Origin: Sebastes aleutianus
Taxonomy: Eukaryota > Chordata > Actinopteri > Perciformes > Sebastidae
Assembly (NCBI GenBank): GCA_916700875.1
Contig: CAKAKS010000288.1
Location: forward strand, 159,501-223,500
DNA: 64,000 nt
Reading direction: 5' to 3'
In this document: piece after piece, positions 44,900 through 57,718 of the stretch
How positions within the stretch are numbered: position 1 is the first letter of the stretch
How the letters are laid out: each line of letters starts with the position of its first letter
Made by a program: the position numbers and the translations under genes
The notes under the pieces: generated by a model
The model's database searches: none
The model's input: only the letters and a program-made list of their open reading frames with translations
Told to the model about the DNA's origin: nothing

Positions 44900-47800
44900 G
44901 AGAGTTTGATTAAAGCAAGAGTGTTTGTTTAGTCGCAATAAGCTGAATTAAATAAGCTACAGCATTTATAAACCCATTAAACACCTGTCCACATGACTCA
45001 GAAAGGAAACAACTCAAAATATGAATATTTGTATAAAATATACGGTGAAATATTATCCAACAATCATATTTGTTCTGCAAATGAAACCATGTTTTATTGT
45101 TGGCTCATGTAGATTAGTCACATGAGGAGCTGAGATGATTAATTGATTAATTGATTAGTTGATTGAGAGGAAATTAAGTATTCAATGTCTGAGTCACTTT
45201 TCACGAAGAATTGTCCACTTTTCTCTGTTTTAAAATCATTGTAAACTGAATATTTTGGGGGATTTCAGTCGTTTTGTAGACTAAAATGATTAATTGATTA
45301 ATTGAGAAAACAATGAATGAGAACAGCCTCACCATGAGGTCCGTTTAGTCGCGGTTCTGGAGCTACGATCAGCAGCTGTTGTTGATGTTCAGATGTTGAC
45401 GTTAGTTGCAGCCCTGATCACACAAGAAACACTATTTTACATGTGAAAATTCACGTACTGTATATTTATACTATATATAAGTGATTTTCAGATTGTGAAC
45501 ATGAACATTTAATGTGCAATAAAATCAGCTGATAAATTCACATTTAAACTTGTTTTCACGTGTAAGACAGAAAGTCAACAAACTTCAATGAGTAATATAA
45601 ATAACTAAAATGTTTAGTTTTATTATTTATACATATTCAATACAATGCAACACTTTATAATAAACATCATTTATAAATGGTAAATTCATAAACTTAATTA
45701 ATAGTTATTTTACTGTTAACAAACCATTAAATTATAATTAATGTTTACTAATTATTAGTAATTATTGTTGCACACATAACATTTTATACACTATATAAAT
45801 ATTTGTTAATGATTAAAGATATTATTATTATATTATTATTATTATATTTAAGATATTTTTTATATTTTATTATTAATATATTTTATTATTTTTAAAGATA
45901 TTATTTATAAACCTTAAAGAAATTGTTTGTAAAACATCTATAAACATTACATAAATAGATATTTGTGACACTTTGTTAATGGTTAATAATTGATTTGTTT
46001 ACATCTATAAACATTATTTTTTGATGTCTATTATAAAGTTACAACTGATGACTATAATATATTGTTAAATATTTAATAAATACTTTGTAAAGCATCTATA
46101 AATATTATTTAGAAAGATAGTTAACACTTTATTAATGGTTAATAACTGGTGTCTGGTCCATCTATCGATGTAATGTTTTATTAACGATTTCTTAAAGGTT
46201 TAAAAATCATTTGGTAATTATTAATGAATACTTAATATAGTATATAAAATGTTACAATCAATACTTTACTAATGTAATCAGAATGTAATTGTTATCGTCT
46301 CTTATCTCTTATTATTTCATAATACACAAACTAATGATAAAATAACAGTAAATGAAACATTATTAATTATCATTTCATTGTTTGTTAACAGTAAAATAAC
46401 TCTTTATAAAGGATGTTATTATAAAGTGTGAATAACAGAGGAGACTATTGTTGTGTTGGGTGTAAACGCTCCGTCCTGCTTGTTCTCTCTCTGTGTGGTT
46501 GTTGTGTTTTCTGCTGCCAGTGGAGCTCGTTGACTTCCTGTCGAGGTCGCCGTGTTTATGATGTGACGACGGCGTTCAACCTGAGAGTTCACTCGGGTCA
46601 CCGGCTGACCTCCAGAGTGGCTCCAGATGTGGTTGTTTGGCGGTTTGAACTTGTGATCACAGAAACTAAATTCCTCTTCATGTGTATAATTAATAATTAA
46701 TAATAGATAACTGTGATGTAACGGGGTTTAAGAGGTCGGCTACTGAATCTGTACACGGTGTAAAATGTTCACAATTTACTATTTTGTGATTTATTTATGG
46801 AAGAAATCAGATTATAATGGCACATATTGAGATGTTTTTGTTTCTTTTTAAGGAAATAAACTGAAGATAATGTCACTAATAAACAGTCTGTAAGTGTATT
46901 TTGTGAAAAACTAATAACCAAAACAGTTTATTAAATCATTAATTTTACTTATTAGTTATGACATATATTATTACGTTATTAGTTATTACAGATATATTAC
47001 AGATCTCTCCAAAATATAGTTATTATTTTGTATTATAGTTTATTACGGTATTTATAGCCTACATTATATATAATATTATTATGATTATTATTATTATATT
47101 GTATTATGTTGTGGTTCCTTTATATATGTTTATTGGGTTGTAAAGTGTTATTCATCATAATCAAAATTTAATTTAATTTAAATAATAAGTATTACATAAA
47201 TAATAAATAATAATATAAGTAATTCCTTATTTGTTATTAAATTATAATTTATTATGTTACTATTTATAATTAGTTATAATAGGTATTCAAATACAGAACT
47301 GTTATTAGTTATGATAATATTGTATTTCTTATTGTTATTAGTCACTAAATCTTATTTAAGTTGTTTATTATGGTTGATCATTATAGGAATTAAAAAATAC
47401 AGTAATGCCTTACAATTATAGTTATTAATTATTAAGTTGTAGTTTAAAGGTTAATTATATATAAACTTATTATTTGAAATATTACAAATATAGCAAATTG
47501 CATTTAAAACAGGTATTATTTATTAAATTATAGTTTATGTTCATATTTATAATTTGTTATTATAGTTATTAAAATTAAATTAAACATAATAATTAGTTAT
47601 TCAATTATTATAGTTTACTAAGTTATTAATTCCCAATGGTATTTATAACACAGTAATTCTGTTAAAATTATAATGATTAATTATTAAGTTTTAGTTAAAG
47701 GTTAAATATACTTATTAATTATTCCAAATATAGCAAATTGTATTTAAAACGGTTATTATTTATTAATGTATTGTTTATTGTGTTTATATTTATAAACATT

Positions 47801-48240
47801 TGTTATCATAGCTGTTAAAATTAAATAAAACACATTGATTAGTTATTCAATTATTATAGTTCAATAAGTTATTAATTCCCATTGGTATTAATAACACTAA
47901 TGCCTATAAAATTAGATATTATATTATTAAGTTTTCAATTATTAAGTTGTAGTTTAAAGGATAAATTACTAACTTAATCATTATTACAAATATTACAAAT
48001 ATGGCTAATTCCATTTAAAACAGTTATTATTTATTAAAGTATAGTTTATTATGTTCATATTTATAATTATTTGTTATCATAGCTGTTAAATATAAATAAA
48101 ACACAATGATTATTTATTAAATTATTATAGTTATTAATTCAAATTGGTATTAATAACACAGTAATCCTTTTAAATACATGCACAGTTATAAATTACAGGT
48201 GTCATTTCTTATTTTGTTTTTTTTATGTTTAATTTCAGAA
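44900..48240. other. AT-rich intergenic DNA, no recognised gene
   Basis: Degenerate TTATTAATTATTAAAT-type sequence dominates 45550-48200, with local duplications (for example TTCAATTATTATAGTT recurs near 47605 and 47848). A GC-richer island at 46430-46670 (GTTGACTTCCTGTCGAGGTC) has an acceptor-like CTGCTGCCAG but no recognisable protein. Confidence 0.6.
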
Positions 48241-49260
48241 TAAAAGTCTGACACAGGAGATGGCGCCAGATCCTGCTCCTGAACACCAGCCTCCAATCAG
48301 AACATCAGCTGTTATAAATGACTGTAAATATATTATTTATCACATGAATCATGTCTTTTATTCCCTTTCTTTTCATTTTATCTCAAAGATTTATGAACAT
48401 CATAACATTTAATGGTTTTTCTGTGATGGATTTACTTCAATAGTTTATTTTAACCCCTGGACAAAAGCCTTTTGCTTTTGATTTACGCCTGCGATCTGAC
48501 GTCCTGCGATATATATTGGAGGGTCATAAATACACTCGCGGAGCAGAAGATTTTACTCCAACCTTTCTCCATCTGTCTGAAGAGCTGGTTTCAGCTCGGC
48601 TCCCTCACCTCCTCGCTGGATATCAAAGACTTGGCTTTTCTGTTTCTGTCCGTCTTGAGTTCGTCCTTCAAGTCAAAGCCTGCACAGAAACAGAAACCAA
48701 ACCCGTCAGATAGCTGCGTGACAGAATGCAACATGCCTGTGAGGTCATGTGATCAGGGAGGTGAGCAGGAACATGCTCCTCCTGACAGACGGGTCTGTTT
48801 GTTTGCCATTAGTGGCCAAACCTGCATCGTCAGCCCTGCATCTGGAGCGCCACCGGGCACGCTCAGTGTCCGCCTCCTCACATCTATCACACTTGATTAG
48901 TGTATGATTGCCCATCAGGACTTCATTACCCAGAAAATGTGTGTGTGGGTGTGGGTGGTGGATCAGTGAAGCAACAGCCTGCCTGCTGCCAAACTGAGTG
49001 CAAGTTGACTCACGGCATCCCAGCATGCACTTGAACCACAATTCAAGATGAAATAAGTCATAACAGGTCAACAGGTCACGTCTCAAACACGTCTGAGACA
49101 TGCAAATTTAGAGGAAACACCTGGTTTATCCTTTGCAGGCCTCGGTATCCCATAATCCACCAGTGCACCGGTTCATTCTTAAAGGGTGCGTTCAAGGAGA
49201 TCACGTTCAACGCACAAGCTGTGTCCCAATTCAGTACATCCAAGCACCTACGATTGTGAG
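48240..49260. other. Intergenic DNA, no recognised gene
   Basis: Less AT-rich. The longest open frame (48472-48900) shows no domain and no gene-like exon borders. Confidence 0.55.
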
Positions 49261-49265
49261 TATGC

Positions 49266-50423
49266 TAAAGAGGACCTAATATGCTAATTTTCAGGTGTAT
49301 CCTCATATTTTGGGTTTCTACGAGAACATTTTTACATGATTTAATGTTCAAAAAACACTTTTGAACTACAACTTCTTTAGATTTAGACAATAAAACTACA
49401 ACTTCTTTAGGTTTAGACAATACAACTACAACTTCTTTAGGTTTAGGCAACAAAACTACAACTTCTTTAGGTTTAGGCAACAAAACTACAACTACTTTAG
49501 GTTTAGGCAACAAAACTACAACTTCTTTAGGTTTAGGCAATAAAACTACAACTTCTTTAGGTTTAGGCAACAAAACTACAACTTCTTTAGGTTTATGCAA
49601 CAAAACTACAACTTCTTTAGGTTTATGCAACAAAACTACAACTTCTTTAGGTTTAGGCAACAAAACTACAACTTCTTTAGGTTTATGCAACAAAACTACA
49701 ACTTCATTAGGTTTAGGCAACAAAACTACAACTTCTTTAGGTTTAGGCAACAAAACTACAACTGCTTTAGGTTTATGCAACAAAACTACAACTTCTTAAG
49801 GTTTAGGCAACAAAACTACAATTGCTTTAAGTTTATGCAACAAAACTACAACTTCATTAGTTTGAGGCAACAAAACTACAACTTCTTTAGGTTTAGGCAA
49901 CAAAACTACAACTGCTTTAAGTTTATGCAACAAAACTACAACTGCTTTAGGTTTAGGCAACAAAACTACAACTGCTTTAGGTTTATGCAACAAAACTACT
50001 ACGCTCCAGCTCCGCTCTAACTAGCTTTGTTTGAGGGCGTGCCAAACTAGCCGCTGGGCAGGTATTATGCACATGTGTTACTTTCTTTAAGTCCCGCCTT
50101 TTCTTCCGTAACATGGTGATGTCACCAAGTAACACATTTGCATAATACCTGCCTAGCGGCTAGTTTGGCACGCCCTCAAACAAAGCTAGTTTAGAGTGGA
50201 GCTGGAGTCCGAAGAGTTTGGTTTGGTAGGCCAATCAGAGCAGACTGGGCTTTTCGGGAGCTCAAACAGAGCGTTTCAGACAGACGGTGAAAAGAGGTGC
50301 TGCAGCACAGCCGCTATGAGAAAAATAAAGCGTTTTTTTTAACATTAAATCACATAAACATGTTCTAGTAGAAACCCAAAATACATGGATGCATCTGAAA
50401 ATAAGCACAATAGGTCCTCTTTA
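49266..50423. mobile_element. Long TIR element with internal 30 bp minisatellite
   Basis: The ends are inverted over a long stretch: TAAAGAGGACCTAATATGC at 49266 and the reverse complement ending AATAGGTCCTCTTTA at 50423, followed inward on each side by versions of TTTTGGGTTTCTAC and ATTTAATGTTMAAAAAAC. 49361-49998 holds about 21 units of ACTACAACTTCTTTAGGTTT with alternating GGCAACAA and TGCAACAA. A second, inner palindrome (GCTAGTTTGGCACGCCCTC and its complement) covers about 50000-50205. No coding gene. Confidence 0.8.
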
Positions 50424-50429
50424 AAAACA

Positions 50430-50942
50430 TCACCGGACCACAAACCATTTACGAGGTGTTTGCACCGAGGTGGTCGTCGTTAAAAAGTACCTGCAGGATG
50501 TAAGTAACTAATAATTAAGGTGCCACATGTTGGGAGCTGTGTCCACTGTACTTAGAAAGCTGATTTGAGAATGACAGGATATATAGTATAGTGAGGATAA
50601 TCCATCCGTCCTTCAGGGGCTCATCTGCAGACTCACATGGGAGTAAAAACATGCATCAGGTATGACTGTGACATAAACAGTGATGAGTCACTCTCAGCTG
50701 CAGTGTGACCATATAGTGCATGTATGTCTGAGTGGGACCCCGTGTAGGACCGACTTCATCCTGCCCCCCCGCCCCCCGGTGCTGCTCGTTAATCACAGAG
50801 TGATCATTTCTAAGAAAAACAGAGGCGCCGGGAGCGAAAACAAACCGGTGAGAATGTGAAAGGAAAGCCGGAGCGGCGGGGAATTCATGAGGGAGAATGT
50901 TATCGCTGCGACTAAAGGTCATATTGTTCACTTCTTCCTGAC

Positions 50943-50982
<40 letters not shown>

Positions 50983-51560
50983 GAGTGTAAGGCAATTTGG
51001 AAAGAGGTGGAGGGAGGGAGGGAGGACAGAGAAAGATTGGTAGGGAGGAAGAGAAAACCACAATGTGGGCCTCAAACTGAACAAGAACACATTCTGCATG
51101 TTTCACACGGACAAAGGCACGGATACAAAACCACACACACACGGCCAAAAGTATGTGGACACCAGGGGTATTATAGTAAACTAAAGCTGACACTCAATAT
51201 GTTTAGTAAACTGAAACTAAATAAAAATGATATCCTTTAAGAAACAAGACTCGGTCAAAACAGAGTAGAATTGTGTTGCGTACGTGTCCACAGCCTCCGT
51301 CCTTTCCACGCTTTCCATTCATTGTCTATGTAAGCAGCCGTGCAGCGATGCATTCTGGTAGCGTGGCGGCGCGATTCGAGGAGACGGGGCGTCACGTTGG
51401 CCAATCCTCGTTTGCTTTAAGTTGAGATCTAGGCTACTTTTATCGACGTGACTCGCCGCATCCCTAGAAACTTTTAAATTAACCATTGCCGATGCAGAAT
51501 AAAGACAGATTCGGCAACTTCATGGCGTATCTCTCGCATAAAATGTTTTCAGAAACACAT
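50430..51560. other. Intergenic DNA with (GA)n and a transposon fragment
   Basis: (GA)n at 50944-50979. GGCCAAAAGTATGTGGACAC at 51142-51161 matches the kind of terminal sequence seen in teleost Tc1-like derived repeats. No gene seen. Confidence 0.5.
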
Positions 51561-51564
51561 TTGG

Positions 51565-51860
51565 GTGGTCAAGGGACCTCTTTGAAAATGGCCATGACGT
51601 CAAAATGTAGCTCAAGTTTGGAGCGTTATTTAACCTCCTTCGCGACAAGCTAGTATGACATGGTTGGTACCGATGGATTCATCAGATTATGTAGTTTCAT
51701 ATGATGCCAGTATCTTCACTCTAGCTTTAAAACTGAGTGCGCTACAACCTAAAAATCTCAAGTTACATTCATAGTTTAGAGAAATTAGTGGCGTTAAAAG
51801 GAATTTGCATCCAATTTAAAACACATTATTATCGCTTTAACTTTGACAGCCCTAGTTTTT
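51565..51860 (-). repeat. Repeat A partial copy
   Basis: TTTGGAGCGTTATTTAACCT, CATGGTTGGTACCGATGG and TCATATGATGCCAGTATC in reverse order relative to the 12.1 kb copy. Confidence 0.75.
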
Positions 51861-51889
51861 TTAGCTCTAACATATCACTACCCAAAAAA

Positions 51890-52205
51890 GAGACCGCATG
51901 AATTTCCGTCAGCTCTCGTGACATCGACCCACACAAACTGAACAGACTTGAGCTTCCAGGAGATGGTGCTATGCCGCAATTGCTTCAACAACATCATGTT
52001 TGTAATGAAGAAGACTTGAAACTAGCGATTGAGACCATAACATCATGTTTACAATGTTTACTGAGGTAATAAATCAAGAGAGAAGTAGGCTCATTTTCTC
52101 ATAGACTTCTATACAATCAGACTTCTTTTTGCAGCCAGAGGAGTCGCCCCCTGCTGGCTGTTAATGTGAAGTTTAAGGCGCTTCAGCATTGGCTTCACGT
52201 CTCAG
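51890..52205 (+). mobile_element. Teleost interspersed repeat fragment
   Basis: CATAGACTTCTATACAATC followed by GACTTCTTTTTGCAGCCAG and TCGCCCCCTGCTGGCTG is a very common fish repeat block. 52210-52640 holds nothing recognisable. Confidence 0.5.
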
Positions 52206-52648
52206 AACTAAAGGGATCTCAAAGATAACACAACATTGTGTGTAACATCAAAAGCCCGGAGTATATCTACATCTCTCAGGCCAAGATCAAAATGAAGCTG
52301 TATCAAATCCAAGCAAGACGAGACTAATGGCATGAAGGTGATTAGTAATGCCAATTAGACACCACGAAATACTAAGTCGTGTTCCCTCCATGACGCATCC
52401 AGGGCTCTGTATGTTTTCATACAAGCTTACGGCAGTCTCCCAAGACGCTATGTACAGCATGTCCATATTGGACGATCTTCATGCAGCGCCGACGTTCAGT
52501 ACCAACGCAGGAATAAATCAATATCGACGTTCTCACGTGGCGACGGGGTTGGTGTCCACATATCTTTGGCCCATACTTAGACCCTGACATGAATCTACAC
52601 ACTCAAAATCACTTTCCCACACGCACAGGCATGTAAACGCCTCGGACA

Positions 52649-52652
52649 TGAG

Positions 52653-52710
<58 letters not shown>
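52649..52710. repeat. (AC)n microsatellite
   Basis: About 31 AC units. A second, shorter (GT)n lies at 52880-52928. Confidence 0.95.
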
Positions 52711-52713
<3 letters not shown>

Positions 52714-53509
52714 GTCAACATAAAAAAAACCAAGAATCTGACAAAAGCAAGTGGAGCCAAAAAAAGAAGTTTGGAAACTTTGGAAAGTCCCCAAAAGTTT
52801 CCTGTTTGCTCATTGGTCAGCTCTCAGGTTTCTGGCGTGCCCATTGGCCACCTCAGTTGTCCCACCTCTCCCTTCCCGAGGTGTGTGTGTGTGTGTGTGT
52901 AAGTGTGTGTGTGTGTGAGTGTGTGTGCCTGATGCCAGATATCAGTGATATTGTTCAGTTCTCTGTACTGTGTTCTCTCTAATAGGAGGGATAAAATGAA
53001 CAGTGTGCGTTGAGAGGGTGTTTACCTTGGCCTCATTTCCACTGCATGGTTCGACTTGACTAAACTCACTTTAGGATCTTGGAGGTAGGATCCGTACTGA
53101 AAGTCTACGTGTGCACAAAAGCAGAAAATGGCGTGCGCCAAAAAATAATCTGATTTTTAAACCCGTGCCCACGCACACCTGCAGGCAATGTTCCCTTTAT
53201 AAATCACAGTCCACCTGGAGATGTGTGCACGTGGATCAGCCTCATGTCACGCCCTCTACACGCCCACATTCAATCATAACTGGTCGATGCAAAGCACCTC
53301 ATAATGCATAGTAATGAGCCTGCTGATCAATGTCGCAATGTCGGGGGTACTGGCGGGACGCCGGTTGAATCAAATGTCGGACAGGGCACGCACAAGTTAG
53401 ACGTTATTTCCTGCGTGGATTGAGGAAACGACGGAAGTTTTTCACCTGTTCCTGTGTCTGCTATATGGCGCTAGAGGACCCGCACTAAACATGCATTATG
53501 TTGCTCTTT

Positions 53510-53740
53510 ATCAAGTGTACGTAGTACGTAGTAATGTACGCCGTAGTGTCCAGCATAGTGTACTTAATAATGTACGGCATAGTGTACGTAATGAACATAG
53601 TAGTGTACAGCATAGTGTACGTAGTAATGTACGCCGTAGTGTACGTAGTATGCAGCATAGTGTACAGCATTGTGTACGTAATGTGCAGCATAGTAGTGTC
53701 CAGCATAGTGTACATAGTAGTGTACGTAGCCATCTAAACC
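53510..53740 (+). repeat. Degenerate GTACGTAGTAATGTACG minisatellite
   Basis: Units of GTGTACGTAGTAATGTACGC and CAGCATAGTGTAC alternate. Both strands read as open Val/Tyr-rich frames, which are artefacts. 52930-53500 and 53750-54530 hold no recognised gene. Confidence 0.8.
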
Positions 53741-54533
53741 ATGAGACACTACAAATGTCCTCATATGTGATTTCAGGACATGTCCGTATGTCGTCCTCCC
53801 AGTCAGTGATGGCTGATGGATGTTATATTGTCATCATAAGGCGAATACATCAGTCAACAAAAGAAATGAAGCGCTAACACGTTACCTTGAACACAGCGCC
53901 TGCTTATATGCACCACCTGTCTCTAAAAGCATCCAAACTGTTCGCCAAAAACTATTAAAGTCCACCCTGATGCGAGCTACAACCTGTTCTGCCAACACCT
54001 TGTCCTCCACATAAACAACTTAGCGAGTCCAGCCAGCGAGGTAATCAACGCCGTAGGTAGTATTTTCTGTGCGCTGTATTCAAATAAACAACTACAGCGG
54101 GGAATCCAGGTCTACATCACGGTATCGCTCCTCTACGAGAGGTGCACCTGGGATCCAGCTGGGCCAGTAAACCGTCTGTTGCCAAAGCCCCATGAAAAAT
54201 TATGATTCTTACTTTGTGAATTATTACTAAGCACACTGTAAACCTTTTACAAGACGCCTTACAATGCTTATCGTCAATACAGCAAGAGAAGGGGAGAGAG
54301 AACAAAGCGGGGGACGAATGGAAAGAGATGGCAAATGAAAGACAGTAAGAAAACAAAGAGAAACGACAGACGGACACAAAGAAAGCGAGGGAGAGGGAGA
54401 ACGAGGGCAGAGGGGAGTGGAAGACGAAGTTTAGGAGGCGACTGAGGAGGGAGGGAGTCGACTTTGCGGGGGAGTCGGTCAGTTCTCGTCTTCGTATCCC
54501 TATCAAAACTTGGCCGCCGTTCAGAAATACACT

Positions 54534-54536
<3 letters not shown>

Positions 54537-54600
<64 letters not shown>
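54537..54600. repeat. (GT)n microsatellite
   Basis: About 31 GT units. A (CA)n run follows at 54752-54787. Confidence 0.95.
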
Positions 54601-54749
54601 GGTATTTATCACGATGTGGGGACTAAAACAATCTGCTCACGTTGTGGAGACTTCTGGACAAAAAGCTCAGAAGTTAAAGATTTAATTTGAATATTTACGT
54701 CTCTCTCCAGCTTGTCCCGAGGATGATCTCAACAGACGCTGTTGAACCT

Positions 54750-54789
<40 letters not shown>

Positions 54790-55456
54790 CCACAGCCTCC
54801 CGTTACCCCCAGCAGGCCCTTGCAGGCGTTGCGGAGTGAAACCTAAGCGGGCGAGCGTCTCCCCGGAGGGGGACGGCGGGGCGTAGGGAGCCAGATTGAG
54901 GCCAGATGTTGCAGATGCAGGAACGAGCCAACAGGACCAGGATCCATTTATAGGCTCAGCCCGCCTCACTGCACAACAATACGGCGATAACGACGCGACC
55001 AAAGCTGCTCAAAGCACTGAAGCTGGGTCTGAAATTAACTTTTTCTCACTTCCTGTCACTGTGGCAGGTTAAGTATTTTTTTTGTCTGCCACCCGGAAAT
55101 AAATTAAATAAAGAAGGAATCAATGTTTGATATATTTTACATAAAAAACATTATATACATGTTAAATTACAGTGTTTGAATTACACCGTAGCTTCCAGGG
55201 GAGCGAGGCTGCTGTACACTGTACTGTACTTTGTTATTGTCATCTACGGTGGTTATTTGCATAGAAACACACAATTCAAATGATATTTAAATATTTGCTT
55301 TAATTAAAAAACCTTGGTAAGTTGTTAGGAAGTTAAACAGCTCATAATACTCTCTCTAATATCTATTTTATATTGATGTGAAAACATCTCCTTCAAACAA
55401 CTGGATTTATGCAGGTTTCAAGATTACATCTGAACACATCATAATAACGTTGTAAT

Positions 55457-55905
55457 TTACAATGAGATGCAAAATGACAACAAAGACAAAAAAAGTAACT
55501 ACAAAGAGACACAACAACCACAAAGAGACACAAAGCAACTACAAAAAGACTCAAAATAATCACTATGAGATGCAAAATGACTACAAAGAGACACAAAGCA
55601 ACTACAAAGTGACTCAAAATAATCACTATGAGATGCAAAATGACTACAAAGAGACATAAAACAACCACAAAGAGACACAGAACGACTACAAAGAGACACA
55701 AAATGACTACAGAGACTCAAAATTACTACAAAGACACACCAAGCAACTACAAACACACTCAAAATAATCACTTTGAGATGCAAAATGACTACAAAGAGAC
55801 ACAAAACAACCACAAAGAGACACTTAACCACAAAGAGACTCAAAATGATCATGATGAGATGCAAAATGACTACAGAGACACACAAAGCAACAAAGAAAGA
55901 ATAAC
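55457..55905 (+). repeat. CAAAGAGACACAAA array 1
   Basis: Degenerate units of GACTACAAAGAGACACAAAA, AGCAACTACAAAGAGACTCA and ATCACTATGAGATGC. 54790-55450 and 55920-56640 hold no recognised gene. ACATGGCGGCGGCG near 56049 is a YY1-like motif. Confidence 0.88.
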
Positions 55906-56641
55906 GATAACGTTGTAATCTACATTACGGATAAAAAGGTCGACGCGGTGAGACAATGTGAAAAATTGGGTAGTAAATGTTTTGTCTTTGACACTTCATC
56001 ATCTCATCTGAGTTTCTTTTCTTTTTCCAGCGCACTTCGTCCTTCAACATGGCGGCGGCGATGTTGAGTGAAAGAGATCATGTTTTTGTTATGCAGTCTG
56101 ATAAAAGCTTCATCAAATAGTCCTCTCATTAGATATCTGTTCAAAGATATACAGTTATTACGACCAGCTTCACACCTCCTATCACTGATATGAACACAAA
56201 AGTGATTAGATTTTTTAGATCTGAAATATTTGTGTCCTTAAAACCCGTCTTCCTCACCTCAAAGAGACACAGGATGGATGCAGTGTTGGATAAATGTGGA
56301 GACAGATCTGGAGCCAAGACAGAAATGCCAGGAATGTCCGTCAGACCTTTTTTTTATCTAAACAACTTGACAGCTCAGCTACATGTGGAGCGAGTCAGCA
56401 TACAGTAGCAAATAAACCAAAGCCTTTGAAGAAAAACTTAATTTATGGGTTTCCCCCAGAAAAAAACCCTTAGTAATAAAAACCTATAAATCAGCTGCTG
56501 CTCCTCAGCGAGGCAGAATAGATGAATTTATGTCAAAAGGATTTATTATAAGTGACTCAAACTTTTGTTTATGTGAGTTTAAACTCCATAACATCTTCAT
56601 AACAGTCATGCTGCTGTGCCACTCGTTGTTTATGATCATAT

Positions 56642-56765
56642 GATGATGTGTTTTCTCTCAGTAAAGCTCAGTACAGAGATCTACAACGCTCACAATAAAC
56701 TATACGGCTATCTGTGTTTCTCCAGCGCAGAAATAAAACAATAATCTCTCCAGGAGAAATTAGAG
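56642..56765 (+). repeat. Copy 1 of a block also found just upstream of tnfsf10
   Basis: TGTTTTCTCTCAGTAAAGCT through AATCTCTCCAGGAGAAAT matches 57367-57498 in the same orientation. Confidence 0.85.
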
Positions 56766-56805
56766 CAACTACTAAAGAGAGGAATTAATGCAACTAACTT
56801 GTGTC

Positions 56806-57305
56806 TACAACAAGACACAAAACAACCACAAAGAGACACAAAATGACTACGAAGAGACATAAAAGGATCACTATGAGATGCAAAACGACTACAAAGAGAC
56901 ACAAAGCAACTACAGAGACTCAAAATGACAACAAAGAGACAAAACAACCACAAAGAGACACAACAACTACAAAGAGACTCAAAATTACTACAGAGACACA
57001 AAATGACTACAAAGAGACATAAAATGACTAAAGAGACTCAAAATGACAACAAAGAGACACAACAACCACGAAGAGACACAAAACAACTACAAAGAGACAC
57101 AAAATGACTACAAAAAGACACAAAGCAACTACAAAGAGACACAAAATGACTACAAAGATACAAAGCAACTACAAAGATACTCAAAATGACTACAAAGATA
57201 CAAAGCAACTACAAAGATACACAAAATGACTGCAAAGAGACACAAAGTTACTACAAAGATTCATAAAAGGATCCCTATAAGATGCAAAATGACTACAAAG
57301 AGACG
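56806..57305 (+). repeat. CAAAGAGACACAAA array 2
   Basis: Same unit and orientation as array 1, between the two copies of the tnfsf10 upstream block. Confidence 0.9.
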
Positions 57306-57359
57306 CACTCCTCTGCCACTCATTCATACAACACATTGTTATGTTATATATATGTCATG

Positions 57360-57718
57360 CTGAAGTTAAATGTGTTTTCCTCTCAGTAAAGCTCAGCACT
57401 GAGATCTACAGCGCAGATATGAGCGCTCATAATAAACTACACGCTTATCTGTGTTTTTACAGCTCAGAAATAAAACAATCATCTCTCCAGGAGAAATAGA
57501 AAGAGAGAGAGAGCTCTCCCTCCTCTTCCTCCTCTTCCTCCTCTCTCTCCTCCTCCTGCAGAGGACTGGGAGGGTAGAAGTGAAGGAGTCAGAGTCAGCT
57601 CTCTCTGCCATTGTTCTAGTTCTGGTTCTGGTTCTGGAGGTCTGGAGGTCTGCAGACCGGGTCTGGGTACCATCACGGTGCTGGTCTGGGTTCCGGTACC
57701 GGACGGCGGTCTGTCGTC
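57360..57718 (+). promoter_or_regulatory. Probable tnfsf10 upstream region and 5' UTR
   Basis: 57367-57498 is the second copy of the 56642 block (CAGTAAAGCTCAGCACTGAG, CATCTCTCCAGGAGAAAT). A CT-rich tract (57510-57560) and GC-richer leader run to the ATG at 57719. No TATA is obvious and the start site is unknown. Confidence 0.4.

Noticed and set aside
46428..46700. Possible exon after CTGCTGCCAG in a GC-richer island
   Set aside because: None of the three frames gives a recognisable protein and there is no downstream partner exon. Kept only as an island in the AT-rich gap.
48472..48900. 142-codon open frame on the + strand
   Set aside because: No recognisable protein, no splice or promoter context, and ordinary composition.
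49265..50020. Frames on both strands with regular 10-residue repeats
   Set aside because: Both follow the 30 bp minisatellite within the TIR element. The period is a multiple of three, which keeps them open.
56050..56120. Short frame starting ATGGCGGCGGCG
   Set aside because: Only 23 codons. The start matches a YY1-type promoter motif and no gene structure follows.
55393..57107. Lys/Glu/Thr/Gln-rich (+) and Leu/Phe/Val/Cys-rich (-) frames
   Set aside because: Products of the CAAAGAGACACAAA arrays; the same applies at 61608-62286.
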